Assembly: GCA_903918155.1 (NCBI GenBank)
Contig: CAIXDD010000224.1
Location: 1-6,948, forward strand
Reading direction: 5' to 3'
DNA length: 6,948 nt
Origin: an uncultured Hyphomicrobiales bacterium
Lineage (GTDB): Bacteria; Pseudomonadota; Alphaproteobacteria; Rhizobiales; Beijerinckiaceae
In this document: piece after piece, positions 1-6,500 of the stretch
How the letters are laid out: the number at the start of each line of letters is the position of its first letter
Numbering within the stretch: the first letter of the stretch is position 1
Translations under genes and position numbers: made by a program
Notes under the pieces: generated by a model
Told to the model about the DNA's origin: nothing
Database searches by the model: none
Seen by the model: the letters and a program-made list of their open reading frames with translations, nothing else

Positions 1-1250
1 ACCACCGTGTCGCGGAAATTGGTGTCTTTCTCCTGTTTGAAGGAGAGCGGCTGCTGCGGGTCGATCACCACGCGCGACAGGCGCGCGGGATCGAGCATGC
101 CTTCTTCGAGATCGAAATCCCACGAGCGGTTCTGCTGCGCCATGAGGCGGCGTTGCAGGCGGTTGGCGAGGCGCGCCACGATGGGCGACAGATTGGTGAG
201 CTGCTTGTCGAGATAGGCGCGCAGGCGCTCCAGCTCTTCAGGCTCGCACAAATCCTCAGCCGTCACCGTTTCGTCGAAACGCGCCGCATAGACCTTGTAA
301 TCGGTTCCGCGATGCTCCTGCTGGCCCATGCTGGGCGGACGCCGGCTCTCGGCCGAATCCTCCGCGGCGCCCATTTCGGAATCTTCCGGCAATTCGCCGG
401 CGGGCGCGTCGTCTGCGTCCATCGCGCCGTCTTCCACGTCGTCGGAGGAGTCCTCCGCCTTCTCCATTTCGACCGCGTCGCCGGTCTGCTCCTGCTCGCC
501 GTCGCTCTCGGAATCCTCGGGCTTGGAATCGGGTTCGGAATCGCCCGCCTCCTCGCCCGTCTCGTCATGGTCCATCGCGCCTTCGTCCATCATGTCGAGG
601 GACTGGAGCATTTTGTGGACGGCGCGCGCGAAGGCGCGCTGGTCTTCGATGGAGCCGGTGAGCGCGTCGAGTTCGTCGCCGGCGCGATCCTCGATGATCG
701 GGCGCCACAGCTCCACGATCTTCTGCGCGGCGCGCGGGGGCGCAAGGCCGGTGAGGCGCTCGCGCACGATCATCGCCACCGCGTCCTCGAGCGGCGCGTC
801 GGCGCGGTCGGAGACCTCGGCGTAAGTTCCGCGATGATAGCGGTCTTCGAGCATGGCGGTGAGATTGTCGGCGACGCCGGCCATGCGCCGCGAGCCGATG
901 GATTCCACGCGCGATTGCTCCACCGCGTCGAAGATCGCGCGCGCGGCCTGATTCTGCGGCGTCATGCGCCGATGCACCGACGTGTCGTGGCAGGCGAGTT
1001 TCAGGGCGAGCGAATCCGCATGGCCGCGCACGATGGCGGCTTCCTGCGGAGAGAGCTTGCGCGCGGGCTCGGGCAGGCGCGCCTTCGCGCCCTCGCCCGT
1101 TCCGATGAGCGAGGGACGCTCGGCCGCATAGACGACTTCAAGCTCCTTCACGCCCGCCATGGCGCGCATGCAGCCGGCGACGGCGCGCTTGAACGGCTCC
1201 TGCGGGGCTTCGGTCTTGCTCGCTGGCTTGCGGTTGCTGGGCGCTGACAT
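1..1250 (-). CDS. cobT: Cobaltochelatase subunit CobT, C-terminus cut by window edge
   Basis: CobT works with the CobS ATPase to drive CobN-catalysed, ATP-dependent cobalt insertion into hydrogenobyrinic acid a,c-diamide in the aerobic B12 pathway (cytoplasm). The visible part is 416 complete codons plus two bases. The N-terminal region (residues 1-220) includes the CHDTSVHRRM and ESIGSRRMAGVADNL segments typical of CobT. Residues 222-302 are a very acidic linker, with about 35 Asp/Glu in 81 positions and only two Lys. From residue 316 (TDYKVY) the sequence returns to a basic, helical segment (LANRLQRRLMAQQ) and ends at NFRDTVV. In the family this point leads directly into the von Willebrand A domain with its DxSGS metal site, so that domain lies outside the window. 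Family members are about 630 aa. The start is the ATG at 1250, with an AGGGGA-like ribosome site about 11 bases upstream. It lies 100 bp downstream of cobS, probably in the same operon. Identification is firm. Confidence 0.95.
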   Translation of the reverse strand, partial: MSAPSNRKPASKTEAPQEPFKRAVAGCMRAMAGVKELEVVYAAERPSLIGTGEGAKARLPEPARKLSPQEAAIVRGHADSLALKLACHDTSVHRRMTPQNQAARAIFDAVEQSRVESIGSRRMAGVADNLTAMLEDRYHRGTYAEVSDRADAPLEDAVAMIVRERLTGLAPPRAAQKIVELWRPIIEDRAGDELDALTGSIEDQRAFARAVHKMLQSLDMMDEGAMDHDETGEEAGDSEPDSKPEDSESDGEQEQTGDAVEMEKAEDSSDDVEDGAMDADDAPAGELPEDSEMGAAEDSAESRRPPSMGQQEHRGTDYKVYAARFDETVTAEDLCEPEELERLRAYLDKQLTNLSPIVARLANRLQRRLMAQQNRSWDFDLEEGMLDPARLSRVVIDPQQPLSFKQEKDTNFRDTV

Positions 1251-1350
1251 ATGTGATGCGTCCCCTGCGGGACTTCCCTCTGCGTATGGCCGCTTTCAGG
1301 CCCCGCCGGCGGCGGGACAGGGGCGCGCGGAAAACCGCGCGCCTGCGCGC

Positions 1351-2334
1351 TCAGCTCAACGCGACATTGACGACGCTCTCGGGCAATTCCTGCCCGAAGG
1401 CGCGCTGGTAGAATTCCGCCACCAGCGGACGCTCCAGCTCGTCGCACTTGTTGAGGAAGGTGAGACGGAAGGCGAAGCCGACGTCCTTGAAGATGTCGGC
1501 GTTCTCCGACCAGGTGATGACCGTGCGCGGGCTCATCACCGTGGACAGGTCGCCCGCCATGAAGGCGTTGCGCGTGAGGTCGGCGACGCGCACCATCTTG
1601 TTGACGATGTCGCGACCTTCCTTCGTCTTGTAATGGGGCGACTTCGCCTGCACGATGTCGACTTCCTGATCATGCGGCAGGTAATTCAGCGTGGTGACGA
1701 TGGACCAGCGGTCCATCTGCGCCTGGTTGATCTGCTGCGTGCCGTGATAGAGGCCCGACGTGTCGCCAAGCCCCACCGTATTGGCGGTGGCGAACAGGCG
1801 GAACGCGGGATGGGGACGCAACACGCGGCTCTGGTCGAGCAGCGTCAGTCGGCCGGAGGCTTCCAGCACGCGCTGGATGACGAACATCACGTCCGGTCGG
1901 CCCGCGTCATATTCGTCGAACACCAGCGCGACATTGTTCTGATAGGCCCAGGGCAGGATGCCGTCGCGGAATTCCGTGATCTGCTTGCCTTCCTTGAGCA
2001 CGATCGCGTCCTTGCCGACGAGATCGATGCGCGAGACGTGGCTGTCGAGATTGATGCGCACGCAGGGCCATTTCAGCCGCGCCGCCACCTGCTCGATATG
2101 GGTCGACTTGCCCGTGCCGTGATAGCCGGTGACGATGACGCGGCGGTTGCGCGCGAAACCGGCCAGAATGGCGAGCGTGGTCTGGCGGTCGAACAGATAA
2201 TCGGGATCGAGGTCCGGCACATGTTCGCTGGTCTGCGAATAGCCGGGGACCTCCATGTCCGAGTCGATGCCGAAAAGCTGACGCACCGAAACTTTCTTGT
2301 CGGGCATGCCCGGAGCCTGCGCAGTCGCGGTCAT
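1351..2334 (-). CDS. cobS: Cobaltochelatase ATPase subunit CobS
   Basis: CobS is the AAA+ ATPase of aerobic cobaltochelatase. It forms a ring complex with CobT and powers cobalt insertion by CobN in B12 synthesis. The protein is 327 aa, the usual family length. An N-terminal segment (about 1-50; VSVRQLFGIDSDMEVPG) is characteristic of CobS. The AAA+ core shows Walker A GYHGTGKS (70-77), Walker B ALVFDEYD (136-143), a sensor-1 type ATAN (182-185), the QAQMDRW segment (204-210) that probably carries the arginine finger, and a sensor-2 like SPRTVITW (268-275). No key residue is missing. The start ATG at 2334 has a good GGAGG ribosome site at 2339-2343, four bases upstream. It lies 127 bp downstream of the J-domain gene and 100 bp upstream of cobT on the same strand, so co-transcription with cobT is likely. 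CobN must be encoded elsewhere. Confidence 0.97.
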   Translation of the reverse strand: MTATAQAPGMPDKKVSVRQLFGIDSDMEVPGYSQTSEHVPDLDPDYLFDRQTTLAILAGFARNRRVIVTGYHGTGKSTHIEQVAARLKWPCVRINLDSHVSRIDLVGKDAIVLKEGKQITEFRDGILPWAYQNNVALVFDEYDAGRPDVMFVIQRVLEASGRLTLLDQSRVLRPHPAFRLFATANTVGLGDTSGLYHGTQQINQAQMDRWSIVTTLNYLPHDQEVDIVQAKSPHYKTKEGRDIVNKMVRVADLTRNAFMAGDLSTVMSPRTVITWSENADIFKDVGFAFRLTFLNKCDELERPLVAEFYQRAFGQELPESVVNVALS

Positions 2335-2395
2335 TCTTCCTCCACGCCCGGACCGTCAAGGGGTCGGGCAAGCTGATGGCCTGGCGGCCGATGGC

Positions 2396-2442
2396 GGGGC
2401 CCCACGGGGCCCTCAAGCGAAGCGTCGGGCCCGCGAGGGCCC
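2396..2442. repeat. GGGCCC inverted-repeat cluster between the J-domain gene and cobS
   Basis: In the 127-bp gap upstream of cobS, GGGCCCC (2397-2403) and GGGGCCC (2406-2412) form an inverted repeat separated by two bases. GGGCCC at 2427-2432 and again at 2437-2442 forms a second one separated by four bases. Both could fold into short, very stable hairpins in the RNA. Neither is followed by a T-tract on either strand, so a standard intrinsic terminator is not supported. Function is unknown; the cluster may affect mRNA processing or relative expression of the J-domain gene and cobS. Confidence 0.5.
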
Positions 2443-2461
2443 TGGATCGAAAGGCCCGGAC

Positions 2462-3064
2462 TCACGCGAGCCGGGCGGTTCGAAGATGTTTATAGGCCTG
2501 AATGATCTCGCGCAATTTCTCCTCCCGCGAACGGTCGCCGCCGTTCATGTCGGGATGGAGCCGCTTGACCAGCTCCTTGTAGCGCGCGCGCACGGCCGGC
2601 GCGTCCGCGGATTCGTCGAGCCCGAGCGTCTCCAGCGCCTTGGCCGCGGCCACGCCATGGCGCGGCGGCTGGGGCGCGGCCGCGCGGCGCGATTGCGCCC
2701 GCTCGCGCATGACGCCGAAAGGATCGACGAAATCCGCCGGATCCGCCCCTTCCTCCCGGAATCCCTTGCCGCGCTTGACGCCCATGGTCCAGGTCGGGCG
2801 ATGGCCGATGATCGCCTCTTTCTGGTACTTGGCGACGTCTTCGTCGGTCATCCCATTGAAATAATTGTATGATTGGTTGTAGGCGCGCACATGGTCGAGG
2901 CAGAAGCAAAAATATTGCCCCTCCCGGTTGCGCCCCTTGGGGGCGCGATATTCGCCCACGGCCGCGCAGCCCGGATGATCGCAGCCCGACCCCGCCGGCG
3001 CGCTCTCTTCCTGAGCGCCGGATTTCACGCGGATGCGGTCGAACAGCGGCGAATTCAGATTCAT
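2462..3064 (-). CDS. J-domain (DnaJ-like) protein with N-terminal cysteine cluster
   Basis: This is a 200-aa cytoplasmic protein with a C-terminal J domain (about 143-198). The HPD tripeptide needed to stimulate Hsp70/DnaK ATPase is intact at 170-172, within KRLHPDMNGG. It is not canonical DnaJ: there is no N-terminal J domain, no Gly/Phe-rich region and no four-repeat zinc finger. Instead, residues 28-58 carry CDHPGC (28-33) and CFCLDH (53-58), four Cys and two His that could bind zinc. A conserved-looking Tyr/Asn-rich stretch (AYNQSYNYFNGM, 61-72) follows. A Pro/Ala/Arg linker (about 120-140) separates the two parts. The open frame extends upstream past 3064, but the ATG at 3064 is the only sensible start; upstream codons are low-complexity and overlap bolA. 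The ribosome site is weak. Genes like this sit beside cobS in many Hyphomicrobiales, so a chaperone link to cobaltochelatase is possible but is inference. Confidence 0.88.
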   Translation of the reverse strand: MNLNSPLFDRIRVKSGAQEESAPAGSGCDHPGCAAVGEYRAPKGRNREGQYFCFCLDHVRAYNQSYNYFNGMTDEDVAKYQKEAIIGHRPTWTMGVKRGKGFREEGADPADFVDPFGVMRERAQSRRAAAPQPPRHGVAAAKALETLGLDESADAPAVRARYKELVKRLHPDMNGGDRSREEKLREIIQAYKHLRTARLA

Positions 3065-3071
3065 GCGGCTC

Positions 3072-3100
3072 ACTCTAGGCAGGCGTCGGGACGCCGGCAA
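3072..3100 (-). promoter_or_regulatory. Candidate promoter of the J-domain/cob genes with palindromic spacer
   Basis: Read on the minus strand, TTGCCG (3100-3095) and TAGAGT (3077-3072) are separated by exactly 17 bp. Each matches the sigma70 consensus at 4 of 6 positions. The spacer contains an interrupted palindrome, GGCGTC-GG-GACGCC (3082-3095 on the plus strand), a plausible repressor site. The predicted transcription start would fall near 3065, next to the ATG at 3064, implying a leaderless or near-leaderless mRNA. This would fit the weak ribosome site. It is a motif match only, in GC-rich DNA where chance matches are common. Confidence 0.3.
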
Positions 3101-3130
3101 GGCGCGCGCCCATCCTTCGACCCCGCCGAT

Positions 3131-3140
3131 TGAAATTTCA
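3131..3140. promoter_or_regulatory. AT-rich 10-bp palindrome in divergent intergenic region
   Basis: TGAAATTTCA is a perfect 10-bp palindrome in one of the few AT-rich patches of the 226-bp divergent region between the J-domain gene and bolA. It could be a regulator site serving either promoter. No convincing -10/-35 pair for bolA was found around it. Confidence 0.25.
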
Positions 3141-3180
3141 TCAATGCGTGGTTTCGCCGCGCTTCTCGCGGGCTCCCGCC

Positions 3181-3204
3181 GGACTCCTCTCGCAGGACTC
3201 CTCT
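3181..3204. repeat. 10-bp direct repeat in the bolA upstream region
   Basis: GGACTCCTCT occurs at 3181-3190 and again at 3195-3204, a spacing of 14 bp start to start. The pair is flanked by CGCCGG (3177-3182) and its complement CCGGCG (3206-3211). It lies about 90-110 bp upstream of the bolA start. The repeat is directly visible; a role in regulation is speculation. Confidence 0.45.
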
Positions 3205-3290
3205 GCCGGCGGCTTTCTCTTGCCCCCGGGCCCGCGCCGGCCCATCTTCCCGCCGCCGGCGCAGCCCGCCGGGCGAGGAGCGCAGGCGAG

Positions 3291-3569
3291 ATGAGCGTCA
3301 AGGACAGGATACGCGACAAGCTGCAGGGCGCCCTTGCCCCGGTCGCGCTCGAGGTGGTGGATGAGTCCCACAAGCATGCGGGGCATATGCTCCATCCCGG
3401 CGGCGTGGAGCCGCGCGGGGAAACCCATTTCGCCGTGAAAGTGGTCAGCGCCGCCTTCGCCGGCAAGAGCCGGCTCGCGCGCCATCGCGCCGTGAACGAG
3501 CTGCTCGCCGAGGAATTGGCGGCGGGCGTGCACGCCCTCGCCATCGACGCGCGCGCGCCCGGCGAATAG
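3291..3569 (+). CDS. bolA: BolA family protein
   Basis: This is a 92-aa protein spanning the whole single-domain BolA fold. Family marks are the N-terminal helix (VKDRIRDKL, 3-11), LEVVDESHKHAGH (20-32), the GETHFAVKVVSAAF segment (43-56), and GKSRLARHRAVNELLAEEL (58-76) with the invariant RHR; His65 is the expected Fe-S/glutaredoxin contact. BolA proteins pair with monothiol glutaredoxins, co-bind [2Fe-2S] clusters, and act in iron sensing or cluster delivery; some also bind DNA. The class here cannot be fixed from sequence alone. The start ATG at 3291 has GAGGAG at 3275-3280, ten bases upstream. It is transcribed away from the J-domain/cobS/cobT genes across a 226-bp shared region, an order I recognise from rhizobia. 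No glutaredoxin gene is in the window. Confidence 0.94.
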   Translation: MSVKDRIRDKLQGALAPVALEVVDESHKHAGHMLHPGGVEPRGETHFAVKVVSAAFAGKSRLARHRAVNELLAEELAAGVHALAIDARAPGE

Positions 3570-3590
3570 GCGCGCGCGGCCCCGCCGCAG

Positions 3591-3611
3591 GCCGGCCGGA
3601 AACGGGCCGGC
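3591..3611 (+). terminator. Possible weak terminator hairpin after bolA
   Basis: GCCGGCC (3591-3597) and GGCCGGC (3605-3611) form a 7-bp perfect G+C stem with a 7-base loop, starting 21 bp after the bolA stop. The following bases (GCCTTGCCTTG) contain only scattered T, so intrinsic termination would be weak. The hairpin itself is certain at the sequence level; its role is not. Confidence 0.35.
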
Positions 3612-3685
3612 GCCTTGCCTTGCGCGCGCTTTCGTGATCGAAAATGCGTTCAAGCACCGCAAGGCCTCGCGCTCCAGAGGCCGCC

Positions 3686-3693
3686 AGGGAGGA
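3686..3693 (+). promoter_or_regulatory. Ribosome binding site fixing the start of the binding protein
   Basis: AGGGAGGA lies immediately upstream of the ATG at 3697, with four bases between the GGAGG core and the start codon. An in-frame ATG exists at 3634, but it has no comparable site. Starting there would put 21 charged residues ahead of the signal peptide, so 3697 is chosen. Confidence 0.8.
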
Positions 3694-3696
3694 CTT

Positions 3697-4719
3697 ATGA
3701 TCCGCTTCAGCGCCCGCGCCGCGTTGGCCGCCGCTTCTCTTTCGGCCCTCGCCGCCATCGTTCCCGCCCATGCCGATCCCGTCGAGGATTTCTACAAGGG
3801 CAAGAACATGAACTTCCTCGTCGGCGTGAGCGCCGGCGGCGGCTATGACATCGACCTGCGCCTCGTGGCGCGCCATATCGTGAAATATATTCCCGGACGC
3901 CCCGCCTCGGTGCCGCAGAACATGGTCGGCGCCACGGGCCTTGTGATGGCGAATTACGTCTATCGCGTCGCCCCGCGCGACGGCCTCACCGTCGCCCTCA
4001 TCCAGAACGGCCTGCCGACCTATCAATTCGTGGGCAAGGAAGGCGTGCAATTCGACGCGCGCCAGCTGCAATGGATCGGCTCGCTCGCCCCCACGGTCGA
4101 AACCATGCTGACGTGGAAGGCGACGGGAATCCGCACCGTCGAGGACGCCAAGAAACGCGAAGTCGTCGCCGGCTCCAACGGCGCGTCGGGCATCACCTAC
4201 ATGTATCCGATGCTGATGAACGAGATGCTGGGCACGAAATTCCGCCTCGTCACCGGCTATCCGGGCTCGGGCGCGCTCAATCTCGCCATCGAGCGCGGCG
4301 AGGTGGAGGGACGCAACAATTCGTGGTCGAGCGTGAAATCGAGCAAGCCCGACTGGCTGCGCGACGACAAGGTGTCGATCCTCGTCTATTCCGGCCCCCG
4401 CCAGGACGATCTGCCCGGCGTGCCCAATCTCGACGATCTCATCACGAATACGGAAGACCGGCTGGTGACGCGCGTGGTGACCGCAGGCAATCGCCTCGGC
4501 CGTCCCTTCGCCTTCGCGCCTGACGTTCCCGCCGAGCGCGTGAACGCCGTGCGGGCGGCCTTCGTGAAAATGCTGGACGATCCCGAATTCAAGAAAGAGG
4601 CCGCCGCGGTTCAGGTGGACGTGCAATTCATCGACCATACGCGCCTGAAGGCGGTGGTGGACGAATTGTTCTCCGTTCCCGATCATCTCAAGGAGCGCGC
4701 GCGCAAATACTTCAACTGA
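3697..4719 (+). CDS. TctC/Bug-family (tripartite tricarboxylate transporter) solute-binding protein
   Basis: This is a 340-aa exported periplasmic binding protein. Residues 1-26 form a classic signal peptide: basic start MIRFSAR, Ala/Leu-rich core, and PAHA before Asp27 as the cleavage site. There is no lipobox Cys. The mature protein matches the TctC/Bug pattern: FLVGVSAGGGYDIDLRLVAR (40-59), where Asp51 is the family's ligand-contacting acid; VPQNMVGATGLVMANYVY (72-89); RDGLTVAL (94-101); and YPGSGALNLAIERGEVEG (188-205). Family members deliver di- and tricarboxylates, aromatic acids or other small acids to TctAB membrane permeases. No TctA or TctB gene is present here, so it is an orphan or serves a distant permease. 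A UbiD-family decarboxylase follows after 137 bp on the same strand, suggesting the ligand may be a substrate for that enzyme; this is inference. Specificity cannot be read from the sequence. Confidence 0.88.
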   Translation: MIRFSARAALAAASLSALAAIVPAHADPVEDFYKGKNMNFLVGVSAGGGYDIDLRLVARHIVKYIPGRPASVPQNMVGATGLVMANYVYRVAPRDGLTVALIQNGLPTYQFVGKEGVQFDARQLQWIGSLAPTVETMLTWKATGIRTVEDAKKREVVAGSNGASGITYMYPMLMNEMLGTKFRLVTGYPGSGALNLAIERGEVEGRNNSWSSVKSSKPDWLRDDKVSILVYSGPRQDDLPGVPNLDDLITNTEDRLVTRVVTAGNRLGRPFAFAPDVPAERVNAVRAAFVKMLDDPEFKKEAAAVQVDVQFIDHTRLKAVVDELFSVPDHLKERARKYFN

Positions 4720-4748
4720 AGCAAGCCGCGCGGGCGCGGGCGGCGGCG

Positions 4749-4771
4749 GCGCGCTCCCCTTTGGGGCGCGC
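4749..4771 (+). other. GC-rich hairpin between the binding-protein gene and the UbiD-family gene
   Basis: CCCC (4756-4759) and GGGG (4763-4766) pair across a TTT loop. GCGCG (4749-4753) and CGCGC (4767-4771) extend the stem past a two-base bulge. No T-tract follows. It could attenuate read-through or stabilise the upstream message. The rest of the 137-bp gap shows a GGC-rich run and no clear promoter for the downstream gene. Confidence 0.35.
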
Positions 4772-4856
4772 GGGTCCGCCTGCGCTTTCCAGCCTTGTCC
4801 GCCCGTGCCATAGAGCGAGTCAATCAGGGCCCGGCCCGCACGGAGGATGACGCGCC

Positions 4857-6410
4857 ATGGACGACACAGCTTCCAACAGCGTGAGGGGGCCGATCCAGGA
4901 CCTTCGCGAATTTCTCGCCCGCATCGAAGAGATCGGCGAGCTGGTGCGCATCGACGCGCCTGTCGAGCGCGACGAGGAAATGTCCGCCGTCGCTTATCTG
5001 CTCGCCAAGCAGAAACCCTCGCCGGCCGCTTTGTTCAGCAACGTGACTGGGTTTGAGAAAAGCCCCATCGGCGCGCGTCATCTGTGGGGCCCCTATGGCC
5101 CCAGCGTGCGCCGCATCGCCGTGTCGCTGGAGGAAGACCCCGACACGCCGACGGTGGAGCTGATCCGCCGCACCAAGGACAAGCTGAAGAAGCGCACGCC
5201 GCCGCGCGAAGTGGCGCCCGCCGAGGCGCCCGTCTACGAGAACTCGTTGTTCGGCGACGACGTGGACCTCGATCTCCTGCCGATCCCCAAACATTGGCCG
5301 CGCGACGGCGGCCGCTATGCGGGCACCTGCGACGCCGTGATCACGAAAGACCCGGAGACGGGCTATTTCAACATCGGCACCTATCGCATGATGCAGCAGG
5401 GCAAGAATTCCTGCGGGCTCTATCTCTCGCCCGGCAAGGACGCGCGCCTGCATATCCAGAAGGCCTGGGAGCGCGGGGAATCGCTGGAGGTCGCCGCCGC
5501 CTGGGGCGTGGATCCGCTTTTCATGCTGGTGGGCTCGCAGAGCTTCCCCAAGACCGTCTCCGAATATGAATACGCCGGCGGCATCAAGGGCCAGCCCATT
5601 CCCGTCGTGAAGGGCAAGGCGACGAGCCTGCTGATCCCGGCCAATGCGGAACTCGTGATCGAAGGCGTGATCGAGCCCAATGCGCTGGCGCCCGAAGGCC
5701 CGTTCGGCGAATTCACCGGCTATTACGGCAAGCCGGAGGACGCCTGCCCGCTGGTGAAGATCAAGGCGATCCATTACCGCACCAATCCGGTGCTCACCAA
5801 TGCGCTGATGGCGGATTATCCCTCCTGCGAGCAGAGCGGCTTCTTCTCGATCCTGCGCGCGGCCAAGATCTGGGACGATTTCGACAAGCTGGGCGTGCTG
5901 GGCATTCAGGGCGTCTATTCCCACCCCGCCGCCGCCGGCGGTTTCGGCATGACGATCCTGTCGATCCAGCAGCGCTACGCCGGCCACGCCGCGCAGGTGC
6001 TCGCGCTGGCCGCGCAGGTGCCGGGCGGCGCCTATTACACCAAGTTCGTCATCGCGGTGGACGAGGACGTGGACCCCACCGACATGGATCAGGTGCTCTG
6101 GGCCCTGGGCAGCCGCTGCAATCCCATCGACGACATGGACATCCTGCGCAACACCTGGAGCACGCCGCTCGACCCCTCCCAGAACCCGCCCGAAAAGCGG
6201 CCCTATGGGTCGAAGGTCCTCATCAACGCCTGCAAGGACCACCGCTATCTGCCGGTGTTCTCCGCGCGCACCACCCTGCGCAAGTCCACCTATGACAAGG
6301 TGGCCGCGCGCTGGGAGGAAATGGGCCTGCCCGGCAAGGCGCCGAGCGTGCGCGCCTATGAATCCGAGGCGAAATTCACCTATCAGGAAGAAGGCCAGAA
6401 AAAGGGCTGA
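4857..6410 (+). CDS. UbiD-family prenylated-FMN-dependent decarboxylase
   Basis: This 517-aa cytoplasmic enzyme is full length for the family. UbiD enzymes use prenylated FMN with Mn2+ and K+ to (de)carboxylate unsaturated or aromatic acids reversibly. Motifs seen, with roles by analogy to fungal Fdc1 and E. coli UbiD: FNIGTYRMMQ (171-180), with Asn172 as metal ligand and Arg177 as the catalytic arginine at the expected +5 spacing; His199 and Glu236 (SEYEYAGG) as likely remaining metal ligands; and PEGPFGEFTGYY (279-290), supplying Glu280 and Glu285 of the E-R-E triad, again at the right spacing. The N-terminus (LREFLARIEEIGELVRI, 16-32) is also typical. The start ATG at 4857 has GGAGG at 4842-4846. 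It is probably not the ubiquinone-pathway enzyme, as it follows a solute-binding protein and has no UbiX or ubiquinone neighbours; a catabolic aromatic or heteroaromatic acid decarboxylase is more likely. The exact substrate is unknown. A strong terminator lies about 90 bp after the stop. Confidence 0.92.
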   Translation: MDDTASNSVRGPIQDLREFLARIEEIGELVRIDAPVERDEEMSAVAYLLAKQKPSPAALFSNVTGFEKSPIGARHLWGPYGPSVRRIAVSLEEDPDTPTVELIRRTKDKLKKRTPPREVAPAEAPVYENSLFGDDVDLDLLPIPKHWPRDGGRYAGTCDAVITKDPETGYFNIGTYRMMQQGKNSCGLYLSPGKDARLHIQKAWERGESLEVAAAWGVDPLFMLVGSQSFPKTVSEYEYAGGIKGQPIPVVKGKATSLLIPANAELVIEGVIEPNALAPEGPFGEFTGYYGKPEDACPLVKIKAIHYRTNPVLTNALMADYPSCEQSGFFSILRAAKIWDDFDKLGVLGIQGVYSHPAAAGGFGMTILSIQQRYAGHAAQVLALAAQVPGGAYYTKFVIAVDEDVDPTDMDQVLWALGSRCNPIDDMDILRNTWSTPLDPSQNPPEKRPYGSKVLINACKDHRYLPVFSARTTLRKSTYDKVAARWEEMGLPGKAPSVRAYESEAKFTYQEEGQKKG

Positions 6411-6426
6411 CCGGCTGGCGCGGATC

Positions 6427-6453
6427 CATGCTGCGGCGTAAGCTGGAGCATGG
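6427..6453 (+). repeat. Inverted repeat just after the UbiD-family gene
   Basis: CCATGCT (6427-6433) and AGCATGG (6447-6453) are perfect complements around a 13-base loop. They begin 17 bp after the UbiD-family stop codon. The left arm and next two bases (CCATGCTGC) recur at 6641-6649 inside comF, which links this element to the TGCTGC-type palindromes downstream. Confidence 0.4.
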
Positions 6454-6500
6454 ACGCGCCCGGACCCGATCCCCTCTCCCTCTGGCCCCTGCAAGCCGAC

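Noticed and set aside
153..1247. 364-aa plus-strand open frame opposite cobT
   Set aside because: It is the antisense shadow of a clear CobT reading frame; composition is low complexity and no family is recognisable.
1251..1350. Possible regulatory element or small gene between cobS and cobT
   Set aside because: The 100-bp gap shows only the cobT ribosome site and GC-rich sequence; no hairpin with T-tract, promoter pair or small reading frame with a start signal could be supported.
1159..2376. 405-aa plus-strand open frame opposite cobS
   Set aside because: It is antisense to CobS, whose Walker motifs and family segments are all intact on the minus strand.
3065..3290. Cobalamin riboswitch upstream of the J-domain/cob genes
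   Set aside because: No B12-box-like conserved sequence was recognised, and the region is too short on the minus-strand leader side if the candidate promoter is right.
3065..3544. Upstream extension of the J-domain reading frame to 3544
   Set aside because: The extension is Arg/Ala/Pro low-complexity sequence overlapping bolA on the other strand. The ATG at 3064 gives a sensible conserved-looking N-terminus.
3634..3696. Earlier in-frame ATG (3634) for the TctC-type protein
   Set aside because: It would add a charged 21-residue leader before the signal peptide and lacks a ribosome site; AGGGAGGA directly precedes the ATG at 3697.
3445..4686. 413-aa minus-strand open frame opposite bolA and the binding protein
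   Set aside because: It spans two real plus-strand genes, has a His/Arg-rich composition and no recognisable motif.
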